Shown here: positions 1 through 7,598 of the stretch, piece after piece
Layout: each line of letters starts with the position of its first letter
How positions within the stretch are numbered: position 1 is the stretch's first letter
From: M3007 sp032115775
Lineage (GTDB): Bacteria; Bacteroidota; Bacteroidia; Chitinophagales; Saprospiraceae
Assembly: GCA_032115775.1 (NCBI GenBank)
Contig: JAUMBL010000120.1
Coordinates: forward strand, 1-32,732
Length of the DNA: 32,732 bases
Reading direction: 5' to 3'
The notes under the pieces: generated by a model
What the model was told of the DNA's origin: nothing
What the model saw: only the letters and a program-made list of their open reading frames with translations
The model's database searches: none
Translations under genes and position numbers: made by a program

Positions 1-142
1 TTTGGCCAACCTGCACTATTTCAAGCGCCATTGTCCGCAATTGTTGGAGGTCAGTATTGGTCATGCGCTTATTTGCGATGCGTTGTATTACGGACTATCT
101 AACACCATCCGGATGTATTTGCGGCAAATGTCGGATTCATAG
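1..142 (+). CDS. pdxJ: Pyridoxine 5'-phosphate synthase, C-terminal end (partial)
   Basis: Only the last 46 codons are in the window, read in the frame starting at base 2 and ending at TAG 140-142. The peptide contains LLEVSIGHALICDALYYGL followed by a TIRMYL helix, which matches the conserved C-terminal part of PdxJ (the IGHA loop that binds phosphate in the TIM barrel, then the last helix). PdxJ condenses 1-deoxyxylulose 5-phosphate with 3-amino-2-oxopropyl phosphate in the DXP-dependent route to vitamin B6. The gene body lies upstream of the window. No clear terminator follows; the next gene starts 127 bases later on the same strand. Confidence 0.8.
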   Translation, partial: LANLHYFKRHCPQLLEVSIGHALICDALYYGLSNTIRMYLRQMSDS

Positions 143-269
143 CGCATATTTGGGAACTCAAGCCACACGCTAAAGACGCGGCCTATCGCAATCGTTACCG
201 AAAAGTTAATGTTCCACCCAAGGGCACAACACAGGCGTTCAAAATGCCGTATCTTCGTTCCTATTAAAC

Positions 270-1415
270 ATGAGAACCTGTTTGTTGCACATACGAATCC
301 TTGCGGCGCTCTGCACCCTGCTACCCGTTGCGGCGTTTGCCTGCGGCGATCCGACGACGGATTATTCCGGGGCGGGTGCCGATGGCCCGCACGTCTTTTA
401 CCGCAACCGACAGATCATCGTGAAATCACTGGTGCAGCAGGACAGCAGCCTGCGGGTGCAGTCGGAGGTGTTTACCGACCGGCAATCGGTCGTATTGCGC
501 TGCCCGGTTCCGGAATCGCAGCGGCAGTTTTCGTTCAAACTCAAGGAAAAACTGGAGCCTGCGCCTGCCAACTACCCGCTGCCGGAAAAAATGCTGGTGT
601 TGTCTGATATAGAGGGCAACTTTCAGGCTTTCAACTTGATGCTCCACAGTGCGGGGGTGATAGATTCCGGATTTAACTGGACATACGGCGCCGGCCACGT
701 GGTTTTTTTGGGCGATTTTTTCGACCGCGGACTGTATGTCACGGAGGTGCTATGGCTGATTTATAAATTGGAAGACGAAGCGGAAGCGGCCGGCGGCCGG
801 GTACATTTTATTATCGGCAACCACGAGGTGCTCAACCTGGAGGGCAACACGTATTACGTGCGCCGGAAATACCTGGAAAATGCCGCCCTGTTGGGCGAGG
901 ACTACCGGGAGTGGTTCGGCCGGCAATCGGAACTGGGACGCTGGCTTCGCACCAAAAACGCGGTGGAAAAAATTGGCGACTATGTTTTTTGCCACGGCGG
1001 TCTGAGCGTCGAAATCGCCGCTGCCGGCATGAGCCTGGAGGAGCTGAACGCCCTGGCGCGCCGATATTACGGCGTGCCGCTAAGCGAGATCAGCGACCCG
1101 CGCGCCAGGCTGATTTTCGATATTGAAAAGGGCGTTTTTTGGTTTCGCATGGCCGCCCGCAATCGGATGCCGGAAGCAGAACTGCAACAGGTGCTTGCGT
1201 ACGCCGGAGCAAAGCGCATGGTAGTGGGGCATACGCTGATGCCGGAAATTACCGCGCTCTACAATGGCCGGGTGCTGTGCGTGGATTTGTACCACGACCA
1301 AAATCTGCGCAACGGCTTCGCCAAAACCCTGCTGATTGAAAACGGTCGGCCCTACGGCCTGGACAGCCGCGGGGAGCGGTCGGGGCTGTTTAAGGTGGGG
1401 ATGGCGGGGAATTAG
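270..1415 (+). CDS. Secreted PPP-type metallophosphoesterase (calcineurin-like / Shewanella-like phosphatase)
   Basis: This 381-residue protein has an N-terminal signal sequence (residues 1 to about 25, ending AAFAC, so either a signal peptidase I site or an atypical lipobox). The calcineurin-like core motifs appear in order: SDIEGN (112-117), GDFFDRG (148-154), GNHE (183-186), CHGG with H242, and GHT with H321. These are the metal and phosphate ligands of PPP-family phosphatases, so a two-metal phosphoesterase acting in the periplasm or at the surface is likely. The first motif has Glu where classical PPP enzymes have His (GDxHG). From memory this SDIEGN variant occurs in Bacteroidota homologues, so it is probably a subfamily trait and not damage. 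The substrate cannot be told from sequence. The start at 270 is chosen because it gives the signal peptide directly. The gene converges on the kinase-like gene at 1430. Confidence 0.8.
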   Translation: MRTCLLHIRILAALCTLLPVAAFACGDPTTDYSGAGADGPHVFYRNRQIIVKSLVQQDSSLRVQSEVFTDRQSVVLRCPVPESQRQFSFKLKEKLEPAPANYPLPEKMLVLSDIEGNFQAFNLMLHSAGVIDSGFNWTYGAGHVVFLGDFFDRGLYVTEVLWLIYKLEDEAEAAGGRVHFIIGNHEVLNLEGNTYYVRRKYLENAALLGEDYREWFGRQSELGRWLRTKNAVEKIGDYVFCHGGLSVEIAAAGMSLEELNALARRYYGVPLSEISDPRARLIFDIEKGVFWFRMAARNRMPEAELQQVLAYAGAKRMVVGHTLMPEITALYNGRVLCVDLYHDQNLRNGFAKTLLIENGRPYGLDSRGERSGLFKVGMAGN

Positions 1416-1429
1416 GATTTTTTCAGGAA

Positions 1430-2473
1430 TCAGCCACCCGCAATTTTCCACAATTTTTCCGCCACCACGAGCTGATTATGCGCCCGATCCAGGTTCTGCG
1501 CGGGATATTCCACCCGGTAATAGACATCCCCGGCCAAGAAATCGGTGAGGAAACGCAGGGCTTGTTCGGCGGTTATCCAGACGGCGCCGCGGAGCAAACC
1601 GGCCCTTTCCGGGGGCGTCAGCCAAGCGCCGGCAGCCGCTATAAACCCTTCCTGGAGGGCCGCCAGGGTTTCTGTGTTTAATTCAAGTCGGTGGGTATCC
1701 GGGGCGTTCTCCGGGCGGTTGGGAACGAACGTCCGCGCCATATCGCCGAAATCAGACCACACGACGCCCGGCATCACGGTGTCCAGATCTATTACAGCGA
1801 TCGGACGGCGTGTGCGTGTATCGAGCAGCACGTTCCCCGCCTTTGTGTCGTTGTGGGTGATGCGCCGGGGCAATTGGCCGCTTTCTTTCAGGGCGTGTAT
1901 TTCCCGGAAGAGTGGGAAAAACTCCGTCAGCGCATCCGCCGCCCATTCGGCCTGTCGCCGCCGCGCCGGATCCGCCTGTGCGCGCACTTGTTCGTAATCT
2001 GCCTGACGTTTCAGGGTATCGTGAAAACCCGAGATTGTTTCCGGCAGGTTATCGGCCGGAAAATCGCGCAAGGCGCCCAAAAAATCGCCGTACGCGCGTG
2101 CCGCCCAGTAGGCCTCTTCCGGATCGGGGCTTCCTTCCGGCGCATACGTTTCCGGAAAATAGGGGAAGGCCCGCCAAGTCTGACCGTCGGGTGCGCGGTA
2201 CAAGACACCGCCTGCCTGGGTTCGGATCGGTTCGGCGATCCGGTACGGGTAGTCGCTTTTTTTCAGGTGGTTCTGGACGCACAACAGATTGTCCATCACC
2301 AGTTCCGGCTTCGAAAACACCGCGGTATTCATGGATTGCAGCACCCAGGCTTGTCCGCCGCCGCGAACCAGGAAGCTGCGGTGGATCATGCCCTTTCCCA
2401 GCGGCTGCCAGGTTTCGATCGGGATATTAGGCGCAAATTGCGCCAGCACAGGCGCGTATTCCGGCGTGTTCAT
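1430..2473 (-). CDS. APH-fold sugar kinase-like phosphotransferase (N-acetylhexosamine 1-kinase type)
   Basis: A 347-residue cytoplasmic protein with the aminoglycoside phosphotransferase/choline kinase fold. The N-lobe contains GMIHRSFLV and a WVLQSMN strand. The catalytic loop is THNDTKAGNVLLD at about residues 206-218 and the metal-binding segment is DLDTVMPG at about 228-235, followed by SDFGDMART. The combination HNDTK...N plus DLDTVMPG resembles the NahK group (N-acetylhexosamine 1-kinases of the lacto-N-biose/GNB salvage pathway) more than antibiotic kinases, so sugar-1-phosphate formation is the best guess. Its ATG overlaps the TGA of the upstream OmpA-like gene by one base (TGATG), which suggests translational coupling although one protein is cytoplasmic and the other is in the envelope. 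The exact substrate is uncertain. Confidence 0.75.
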   Translation of the reverse strand: MNTPEYAPVLAQFAPNIPIETWQPLGKGMIHRSFLVRGGGQAWVLQSMNTAVFSKPELVMDNLLCVQNHLKKSDYPYRIAEPIRTQAGGVLYRAPDGQTWRAFPYFPETYAPEGSPDPEEAYWAARAYGDFLGALRDFPADNLPETISGFHDTLKRQADYEQVRAQADPARRRQAEWAADALTEFFPLFREIHALKESGQLPRRITHNDTKAGNVLLDTRTRRPIAVIDLDTVMPGVVWSDFGDMARTFVPNRPENAPDTHRLELNTETLAALQEGFIAAAGAWLTPPERAGLLRGAVWITAEQALRFLTDFLAGDVYYRVEYPAQNLDRAHNQLVVAEKLWKIAGG

Positions 2474-3198
2474 CAGCGATTTTCCGGTTCGATTTCCCCG
2501 CCTTCGTGGAGGATTGCCAGCACGACCCGGCGGTTCCAGCGGCGGTTTTTGGGCAGGTCGTTGCCATAAAAATCCTGGTTATCCACGGCGGGTTGGGCTT
2601 CGCCGGCGACATTCAGGAACATGCGGTCGGCCCGCACGCCCCGGGCGATGAGGTAGTCGCGCGCGGCCCGCGCGCGGGTCGTGGCGAGTTCGACGTTCGA
2701 TTGGGCATTGCCCACGGCATCGGTATGGCCGGTCAGGCTGAGTTTGAGTTCGGGGTAATCGCGCAGGAGGCCGGCGTAGCGATCGAGTTCGCGTTTGGCT
2801 TCCGCGCTGAGCGCCGTAACGCCCGAATCGAAGTAAATACTGCTGACATTCATGCCCATGCCAGAGGCGGCGCCCGTCGGGTTGCCGGCGATATAGTTGC
2901 AGGGCATTTCGTACAGCGCGCGCTGCACCGCCAAGTCAATGACTGTGGCATAGGGGAAGCCCTTCGCCACCAGCAGGTCGCGCGTGGCCTCTGCTTCTTC
3001 CAGCGTGGCATAGCTTCCGACAAAATAGCGGTAGATCCCGTTGGCGTCTGCGCTGCCGATCACGCCTTCGACACCCCGGTCTTTAAAATAGTCGGGGGTA
3101 ACCGGCGCGGCATACGCGGCGGCTTGCACGCGGAAATTTTGGGCGCGTGCGGGCGCGAGGGCGCCGCAGAAAAGAAGCAGCAAGAATAATAGGCGCAT
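2473..3198 (-). CDS. OmpA-family protein with N-terminal SPOR-like domain
   Basis: This 241-residue protein starts with a clean signal peptide (about 20 residues, ending ARAQ). Residues 21-92 look like a SPOR-type peptidoglycan-binding fold: FRVQAAAY, then GIYRYFVGSYATLEEAEA with a VAKGFPYATVI strand. Residues about 115-235 are an OmpA C-terminal domain, with IYFDSG, LTGHTDAVGNAQSN, a helix ending ARDYLIARGV, and NRRWNRRVVL near the end. Both domains bind peptidoglycan in known families, so a periplasmic cell-wall-associated protein is expected; no beta-barrel is present. The stop overlaps the start of the kinase-like gene downstream. A -7 promoter box on the minus strand lies at 3351-3358, so the leader of about 150 bases would include hairpin element A3. 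Confidence 0.82.
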   Translation of the reverse strand: MRLLFLLLLFCGALAPARAQNFRVQAAAYAAPVTPDYFKDRGVEGVIGSADANGIYRYFVGSYATLEEAEATRDLLVAKGFPYATVIDLAVQRALYEMPCNYIAGNPTGAASGMGMNVSSIYFDSGVTALSAEAKRELDRYAGLLRDYPELKLSLTGHTDAVGNAQSNVELATTRARAARDYLIARGVRADRMFLNVAGEAQPAVDNQDFYGNDLPKNRRWNRRVVLAILHEGGEIEPENR

Positions 3199-3230
3199 AG
3201 ATATTAGGTGTTAGAAACAGTATCCAACCA

Positions 3231-3302
3231 GTAATTATTCCCGGTCGCATCTGAAGCAAAAAAGGATTCTTTTTTGAGGAAGATGCGACCGGCTAAGTAG
3301 TT
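3231..3302 (+). repeat. Element A3: shortened copy of the A-family hairpin element
   Basis: The stretch forms a stem of CCGGTCGCATCT (3241-3252) with AGATGCGACCGG (3281-3292), enclosing a second stem CAAAAAAG/CTTTTTTG. Its right end reads ACCGGCTAAGTAGTT, the same terminus as elements A1 and A2. The left half (CCGGTCGCATCTGAAGC, then AAAAAAGGATTC) matches the first 35 bases inside those copies with a few changes. The central 90 or so bases of the long form are missing. It lies in the divergent intergenic region between the OmpA-like gene and the DUF1460 gene, inside the probable leader of the former. Confidence 0.6.
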
Positions 3303-3350
3303 CCCCGTTTTTAAGTCGGGCAGCGCGCCGACGAAGTAGTTAATCCACCA

Positions 3351-3358
3351 CAAAAGTA
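3351..3358 (-). promoter_or_regulatory. Bacteroidetes-type -7 box for the OmpA-like gene
   Basis: On the minus strand the bases read TACTTTTG, an exact match to TAnnTTTG. No good -33 TTTG is seen at the usual 19-20 base spacing, so only half of the promoter is supported. Transcription would start near 3344. Confidence 0.4.
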
Positions 3359-3456
3359 ACCAAATACGCAGAAAACGGAAGCGTTTTGATTCCTGCTGAC
3401 CGGCAAGGTGTGCAAAAGTTGCAAATTTCCGGCAGAGTTATTTTCTTTGCTCGCAA

Positions 3457-4395
3457 ATGATGCGCACGACCCTGCTCCTATTACCGCTCGCAATCCTGCT
3501 GCTGTCGGCTTCCTGGCCGGAGACGGCAGGCGATGTGCGTGGATCGGCGGACAACGGGCGGCCGTTCCCGGCGGCGGCGAGGCACTATTTTGACCCAGCC
3601 GACCAGCAGATTTTGGCAGAAAAAATCGCATGCTGCAATCCCGCGCAGCCTCTGCCCGCGCGGGTGCTGGCGGTGGCCCAATCGTTCCTCGGCGCGCCTT
3701 ATGCACACGGACTCCTCGACCAGTCAGCAGAGGAGCAGCTGGCGCTCAACCTGCGCGGACTCGATTGCTGGACCTTCGTGGAGTACAGCCTCGCCATCGC
3801 GCTGGCCGCCGACGCGGAATCGCCGACCGAGGCCTTTCCGCAGTACGTCCAACAACTCCGGTATCGGGGCGGAAAAATAGACGGATACGGCTCCCGCCTG
3901 CATTACTTTTCTTCCTGGCTGGCGCAGGCTCAGGAACTCGGTTATCTGACGGATGTTACCGGGGAACTGCCTGGCGCGGCGGTTTTTCGCAAGCCGGTGA
4001 ATTACATGAGTACGCATCCCGACGCCTATCCGGCGCTTAAAAATCCGGAAACGCGCCGACAAATAGATACCACGGAACGGCTCCTCAACCTGCAACAGCG
4101 GTATTTTATCCCGCAACAGCGTGTCCGGGACATGGAAGCCGCGATTGAGGACGGCGACCTCATCGCCATCACGTCCGGGAAGCCGGGATTGGATATTGCG
4201 CACGAGGGGTTTGCGGTGCGCGTCCACGGCCGCGTGCACCTACTACATGCCTCTTCGCTGGCCAAACGCGTGGTGATCTCTGCGCAGCCGTTAGCGGAAT
4301 ACCTGATTGCCCAGCGCGGGCAAACCGGCATTTGGGTGGCGCGGCTGGGCGCGCGTGTAGCGCTTAGTCCGTTATCTGAAGTACCAGGCCGGTGA
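3457..4395 (+). CDS. DUF1460 (PF07313) secreted N-acetylmuramoyl-L-alanine amidase-like protein
   Basis: The 312-residue product has an N-terminal hydrophobic signal segment (residues 1-18). The family signature is clear: NLRGLDCWTFVEYSLAIAL with the presumed nucleophile Cys104, YRGGKIDGYGSRLHYFSSWL, GLDIAHEGFAV with His249, and HLLHASS with His264. Cys and His of this type fit the NlpC/P60-like cysteine hydrolase fold reported for the family, which cleaves or modifies peptidoglycan peptides in the periplasm. Length is normal for the family and nothing is truncated. The start at 3457 was chosen because it directly precedes the signal peptide; 3460 (second Met) is equally possible. The 3' end overlaps the convergent GldM-like gene by 32 bases. 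Confidence 0.82.
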   Translation: MMRTTLLLLPLAILLLSASWPETAGDVRGSADNGRPFPAAARHYFDPADQQILAEKIACCNPAQPLPARVLAVAQSFLGAPYAHGLLDQSAEEQLALNLRGLDCWTFVEYSLAIALAADAESPTEAFPQYVQQLRYRGGKIDGYGSRLHYFSSWLAQAQELGYLTDVTGELPGAAVFRKPVNYMSTHPDAYPALKNPETRRQIDTTERLLNLQQRYFIPQQRVRDMEAAIEDGDLIAITSGKPGLDIAHEGFAVRVHGRVHLLHASSLAKRVVISAQPLAEYLIAQRGQTGIWVARLGARVALSPLSEVPGR

Positions 4396-5188
4396 TCATG
4401 CGCGGCGCTGTTTCTCCGGGCATCCGCACCATAATTTCATCGAAAAACAGCACGCTGCCGACCGGGGCGTCTTTAATGCCTTTTTTGGCCGCCTCCGGCA
4501 GGTCGGCGCCGCGCACCGGCCAAGTCGGCGTGCCGGCTTTTTCCGGCAGCACGATGGTCAGCAAATAGGATTCTACCGGCGCGCTCAGCGGGAACGGGAG
4601 TTTGTTGAATTCGGCTGTCAGGGTTTTCCCCAGTTTCAGCGCCGTTTTCTTAGTGATCGAACCGGCATTTTTTCCTGCAAAAAACGCAGACGGGCGGGGC
4701 AGCGGCTTGATATTCATGGCTCGACCGCCGACCACCACCTCGGCGGTGTCCGTTTTGCGGACGACCTCGAGGATGATCACGCCGGGCTGGAAGGCCCGCG
4801 CGAGGTAGGCCGTATCCGACACCTTTTCGAGTGCTGCGCCTTCGCCGACGATGCGGCAGCTGATTTCTGTTGCGGGCGCGCCGCTGACCTTAATCCGGAG
4901 CGGGTTTTCGACGTGCAGGAAAAGATCGTCGCGCTCGTCCATGTCCACCTTCACGCCTTTCATCGCCGGGTGCGACGCCAGACCCTCCGCACCTTCGCCG
5001 GGCAATGCGCCGGGCATAATCGCCAGCAGCGACTTATCGTCCGCCGATGCGGCGGCAGGAACCCCTGCCCTGTTGACCGAGGTAGAAAGGGAGTCCGGCG
5101 CAGTCTGTGCCTGGATATTAAGCACAGAGATCAGGAGAGAAAAAGCGGTTGCCAGCCGGGCAACAGTACGAGATGCTGCGTGTGTCAT
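4364..5188 (-). CDS. Secreted protein consisting of a GldM C-terminal-type region
   Basis: A 274-residue protein with a signal peptide (residues 1 to about 28, ending NIQAQ). A low-complexity Ala/Ser-rich linker follows, then two Ig-like segments typical of the GldM C-terminal half: LFLHVENPLRIKVSGAP, then MNIKPLPRPSAFFAGK with a GSITKK turn, then PVESYLLTIVLPE and a final PVGSVLFFDEIMVRMPG. In GldM these periplasmic domains follow a membrane helix and transmit motion or energy from GldL to the T9SS/gliding apparatus. Here the inner-membrane helix and the first periplasmic domains are absent, and no gldK/L/N neighbours are seen. It is therefore a stand-alone relative and not the motor subunit itself. 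It may bind another envelope protein, but the role is unknown. It overlaps the DUF1460 gene tail to tail. Confidence 0.7.
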   Translation of the reverse strand: MTHAASRTVARLATAFSLLISVLNIQAQTAPDSLSTSVNRAGVPAAASADDKSLLAIMPGALPGEGAEGLASHPAMKGVKVDMDERDDLFLHVENPLRIKVSGAPATEISCRIVGEGAALEKVSDTAYLARAFQPGVIILEVVRKTDTAEVVVGGRAMNIKPLPRPSAFFAGKNAGSITKKTALKLGKTLTAEFNKLPFPLSAPVESYLLTIVLPEKAGTPTWPVRGADLPEAAKKGIKDAPVGSVLFFDEIMVRMPGETAPRMITGLVLQITD

Positions 5189-5262
5189 GTGTATTTTTTT
5201 ATAAAAAAGGCTGATTTGAATTAAATAGACGAGCCCGGATCGAATCCGGCAGCTTTAGACTG

Positions 5263-5270
5263 CAAAGGTA
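5263..5270 (-). promoter_or_regulatory. Bacteroidetes-type -7 box for the GldM-like gene
   Basis: The minus strand reads TACCTTTG, an exact TAnnTTTG match, 75 bases before the start codon at 5188. An ATTG about 21 bases upstream could be a weak -33 element. Confidence 0.45.
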
Positions 5271-5392
5271 GCGAAAAGCAATTAAAAACGGCAATACGGC
5301 GCGAATCGCCGAGGAAGCGTAATTATTATGGAGCGATTTCCTAAATTCGCTTATTTTCGCAGAAGATAAACACGCGCTAAACCCGCTTTCGT

Positions 5393-6715
5393 ATGCGTCA
5401 TTTATTTTTAACCGATCGTTTTTTTGCGGTATTCGGCGGCCTGATTGCGCTGTTTGCGTTGGCGTATCCTTTTCCGGGTGTATTTCCTGTTGCATTATCG
5501 GCCTTGGCGATTGCCGTGACGCTCACCGTGCTGGATTGCGGCCTGCTTTTTTTAAAAAAACCGGGCATTGGCGCTTTGCGCCGCACAAGCGCCGTCTATT
5601 CCCTGTCAGATTCCAATCCGGTAGAAATCACGGTTCGGAATTTCGGTCGGTTTCGCGCCGACCTCAAAATAATAGACGAATTGCCGGTTCAATTTCAGCG
5701 GCGCGATTTCGAGGTGCGGCTGCGCTTGGCGCCCGGCGAATCCAGGGTTATCGCGTACACGCTGACCCCCTTGACGCGCGGGGCGTACCATTTTCACGCC
5801 GTGCTGGCGTTTGTCGCCACACCCCTGGGGTTGGCGGAGCGGCGCCTGGTGTTCCCGCAGGATCGGGAGGTGGCCGTGTATCCGTCCATTCAGCAGATGA
5901 AAGCCTATGAATTGCGGGCTATGCGGCATATCGCGCACGAGACCGGCATTAAAAAGATGCGGCGAATCGGCCACAGTTACGAATTTGAGCAGATCAAAAA
6001 TTACGTCCAAGGCGATGACATCCGCAGCATCAACTGGAAAGCCTCCGGCAGGCAGGGGGCGCTGCGGGTGAACCAGTATGAGGACGAGCGGAGCCAACAA
6101 GTGTATTGCGTTGTGGATAAAAGTCGGGTAATGCGCATGCCTTTTGAGGGGTTGAGTCTGATGGACTATGCGATCAATGCCACCCTGGCGATCAGCAACA
6201 TTATTTTAAAGAAAAAAGACAAGGCCGGTTTGCTGAGTTTTTCCGACGTGTTGGGCGCCACCCTCAAAGCCGAGCGCGATTCCGGGCAATTGCGGCGCAT
6301 CATCGAGGCCTTGTACCGGGAAAAAGAGCGGCCCGGCGAGGCCAACTACGAGTTGTTGTACGAAGGGGTGCGGCGGATGATCGGCGCCCGCGCCCTGCTG
6401 TTGTTGTTCACCAATTTTGAGAGCCGGTATGCGCTGGAGCGCGCGCTGCCCGTGCTCCGCCGGCTGAACAAGGCCCACCTGCTGGTGGTCATCTTTTTTG
6501 AAAACACCGAAATACGCCGCCTCGCGCAAGAGCCGGTGGAACGCACGGAAGATGTATATCGCCAAACCGTGGCACGGCGTTTTTTACAGGAGAAAAAGGA
6601 AATGGCGTCCACCCTCCGACAATACGGCATTCAGGCGGTGCTCACAAAGCCCAGCGAACTGAGTTTACAGACGATTAATAAGTATTTGGAACTGAAATCG
6701 AGGGGCTTGATTTGA
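5393..6715 (+). CDS. DUF58 domain protein (vWA-like), membrane anchored
   Basis: The 440-residue protein begins with two adjacent hydrophobic helices (about residues 9-26 and 29-50), then a periplasmic-type beta-rich segment. The DUF58 signature DDIRSINWKASGRQGALRV starts near residue 208 and is followed by YEDERSQQVYCVVDKSR, the first strand of a von Willebrand A-like fold. DUF58 proteins normally sit beside a MoxR AAA ATPase and vWA proteins and are thought to help assemble or chaperone envelope complexes. No moxR lies in the window, so this copy is solitary. A near-consensus box TATTTTCG at 5352-5359 could be its -7 element. Element B1 begins about 65 bases after the stop. Confidence 0.85.
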   Translation: MRHLFLTDRFFAVFGGLIALFALAYPFPGVFPVALSALAIAVTLTVLDCGLLFLKKPGIGALRRTSAVYSLSDSNPVEITVRNFGRFRADLKIIDELPVQFQRRDFEVRLRLAPGESRVIAYTLTPLTRGAYHFHAVLAFVATPLGLAERRLVFPQDREVAVYPSIQQMKAYELRAMRHIAHETGIKKMRRIGHSYEFEQIKNYVQGDDIRSINWKASGRQGALRVNQYEDERSQQVYCVVDKSRVMRMPFEGLSLMDYAINATLAISNIILKKKDKAGLLSFSDVLGATLKAERDSGQLRRIIEALYREKERPGEANYELLYEGVRRMIGARALLLLFTNFESRYALERALPVLRRLNKAHLLVVIFFENTEIRRLAQEPVERTEDVYRQTVARRFLQEKKEMASTLRQYGIQAVLTKPSELSLQTINKYLELKSRGLI

Positions 6716-6780
6716 GGGGCGGGTTAAACGGTTGTGCAATATGTCCTTGCCGCGCACTAAACAAAAGTATTCAGGGGGAG

Positions 6781-6928
6781 TGCCACAAGTATTTCGCCGC
6801 CGGAGGCGAAATAAAATAATGTTTGGCTGCCTGTTTTTTTGATTTTTTTAGAAAAAATCAAAAAAACAGGCAGCCAAACAAAATATTTTTTGCTTAACGG
6901 GGCTTTCCCGGACTTATGATACACCCTC
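6781..6928 (+). repeat. Element B1: two-hairpin repeat, family B
   Basis: This holds most of the 374-base gap between DUF58 and the macro gene. The first hairpin is TATTTCGCC (6790-6798) with GGCGAAATA (6805-6813). The second is a perfect 27-bp stem, 6822-6848 with 6852-6878, and a three-base loop. It starts TTTGGCTGCCTG, continues with a T run, and its other arm ends CAGGCAGCCAAA. A conserved tail follows, AATATTTTTTGCTTAACGG and then CCCGGACTTATGATAC. Elements B2 and B3 share the same architecture with different but still complementary arms. The first stretch (6716-6780) and the last (6929-7089) show no gene. Confidence 0.75.
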
Positions 6929-7089
6929 CAGCGCCTGCGCCTACCCTGACCAATATCACCCCGAACGATCGGCCGGATCACTGTCCGTACGAAGGATTCC
7001 ACGCTAACTTGCAGCAGTAAATTCAAAGCGAGTTCCCGCCCCGCAGGCGCGTGAAACGGCCTTTTCTATCATTAAATATTTATGCAATT

Positions 7090-7581
7090 ATGATCAAAGA
7101 AGTAAGCGGAGACATCCTACTTTCTAAAGCGGAAGCCATCGCGCACGGCATCGCGCCTTTCGACCATTTTGACAGCGGGCTGGCGCTCAGCCTTCGGGAA
7201 CGCTGGCCGGATTTGTACAAAGACTTTCGCCACTATTGCCACGTCCACAACCCGAAATCCGGCTCGGCCTGGACTTGGAAATCCGACGGCCACCTGCCGA
7301 TCGTGAACCTGATGACGCAGGAGCCGCCCAACGGAAACAACCACAACGGCCGGCCGGGTCGAGCCTCCGAAATCCACGTCAACCACGCCCTGAAGGAATT
7401 AAAAAAAATCCTCGAAAAAGAAGGGTATAAAAGCGTGGCGCTGCCCCGCCTCGCAACGGGCGTGGGCGGATTGGACTGGGATACGGTGCGCCCGCTGGTG
7501 TATGATATTCTGGGGGATTTGGGAGCGAATGTGTATGTGTACACTACGTATGTCAAGGACTTGCAAGCCCACGAATCCTGA
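7090..7581 (+). CDS. Macro-domain protein (ADP-ribose-binding/hydrolase type)
   Basis: The 163-residue protein is essentially a single macro domain. It opens with MIKEVSGDILLSKAEAIAHG, the first strand and loop of the fold, and contains FDSGLALSLRERWPDLY, IVNLMTQ and PRLATGVGGLDW (about 118-130), which is the glycine-rich loop that contacts ADP-ribose phosphates. The order and the SGLA(L) loop resemble the TARG1/DarG-like group that removes ADP-ribose from proteins or DNA, but no DarT-like partner toxin is next to it. The start at 7090 is preferred because the domain begins there; an in-frame ATG at 7051 would add 13 residues that do not look like the family. It is followed directly by a strong terminator. 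Confidence 0.78.
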   Translation: MIKEVSGDILLSKAEAIAHGIAPFDHFDSGLALSLRERWPDLYKDFRHYCHVHNPKSGSAWTWKSDGHLPIVNLMTQEPPNGNNHNGRPGRASEIHVNHALKELKKILEKEGYKSVALPRLATGVGGLDWDTVRPLVYDILGDLGANVYVYTTYVKDLQAHES

Positions 7582-7598
7582 TCAATTTTCACGTTATG

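Noticed and set aside
1691..2569. Plus-strand frame of 292 codons opposite the sugar-kinase-like gene
   Set aside because: The minus strand has catalytic motifs in the right order; the plus frame has no recognisable domain.
5229..5262. tRNA-like fragment near GGATCGAATCCGG
   Set aside because: The arm resembles a T-arm, but no acceptor stem, D-arm or CCA end can be assembled on either strand.
6822..6878. Simple intrinsic terminator as full explanation for the B elements
   Set aside because: The T-rich strand lies inside the stem, not after it. The extra 5' hairpin, the conserved 3' tail and three dispersed copies point to a repeat family, although it may also stop transcription.
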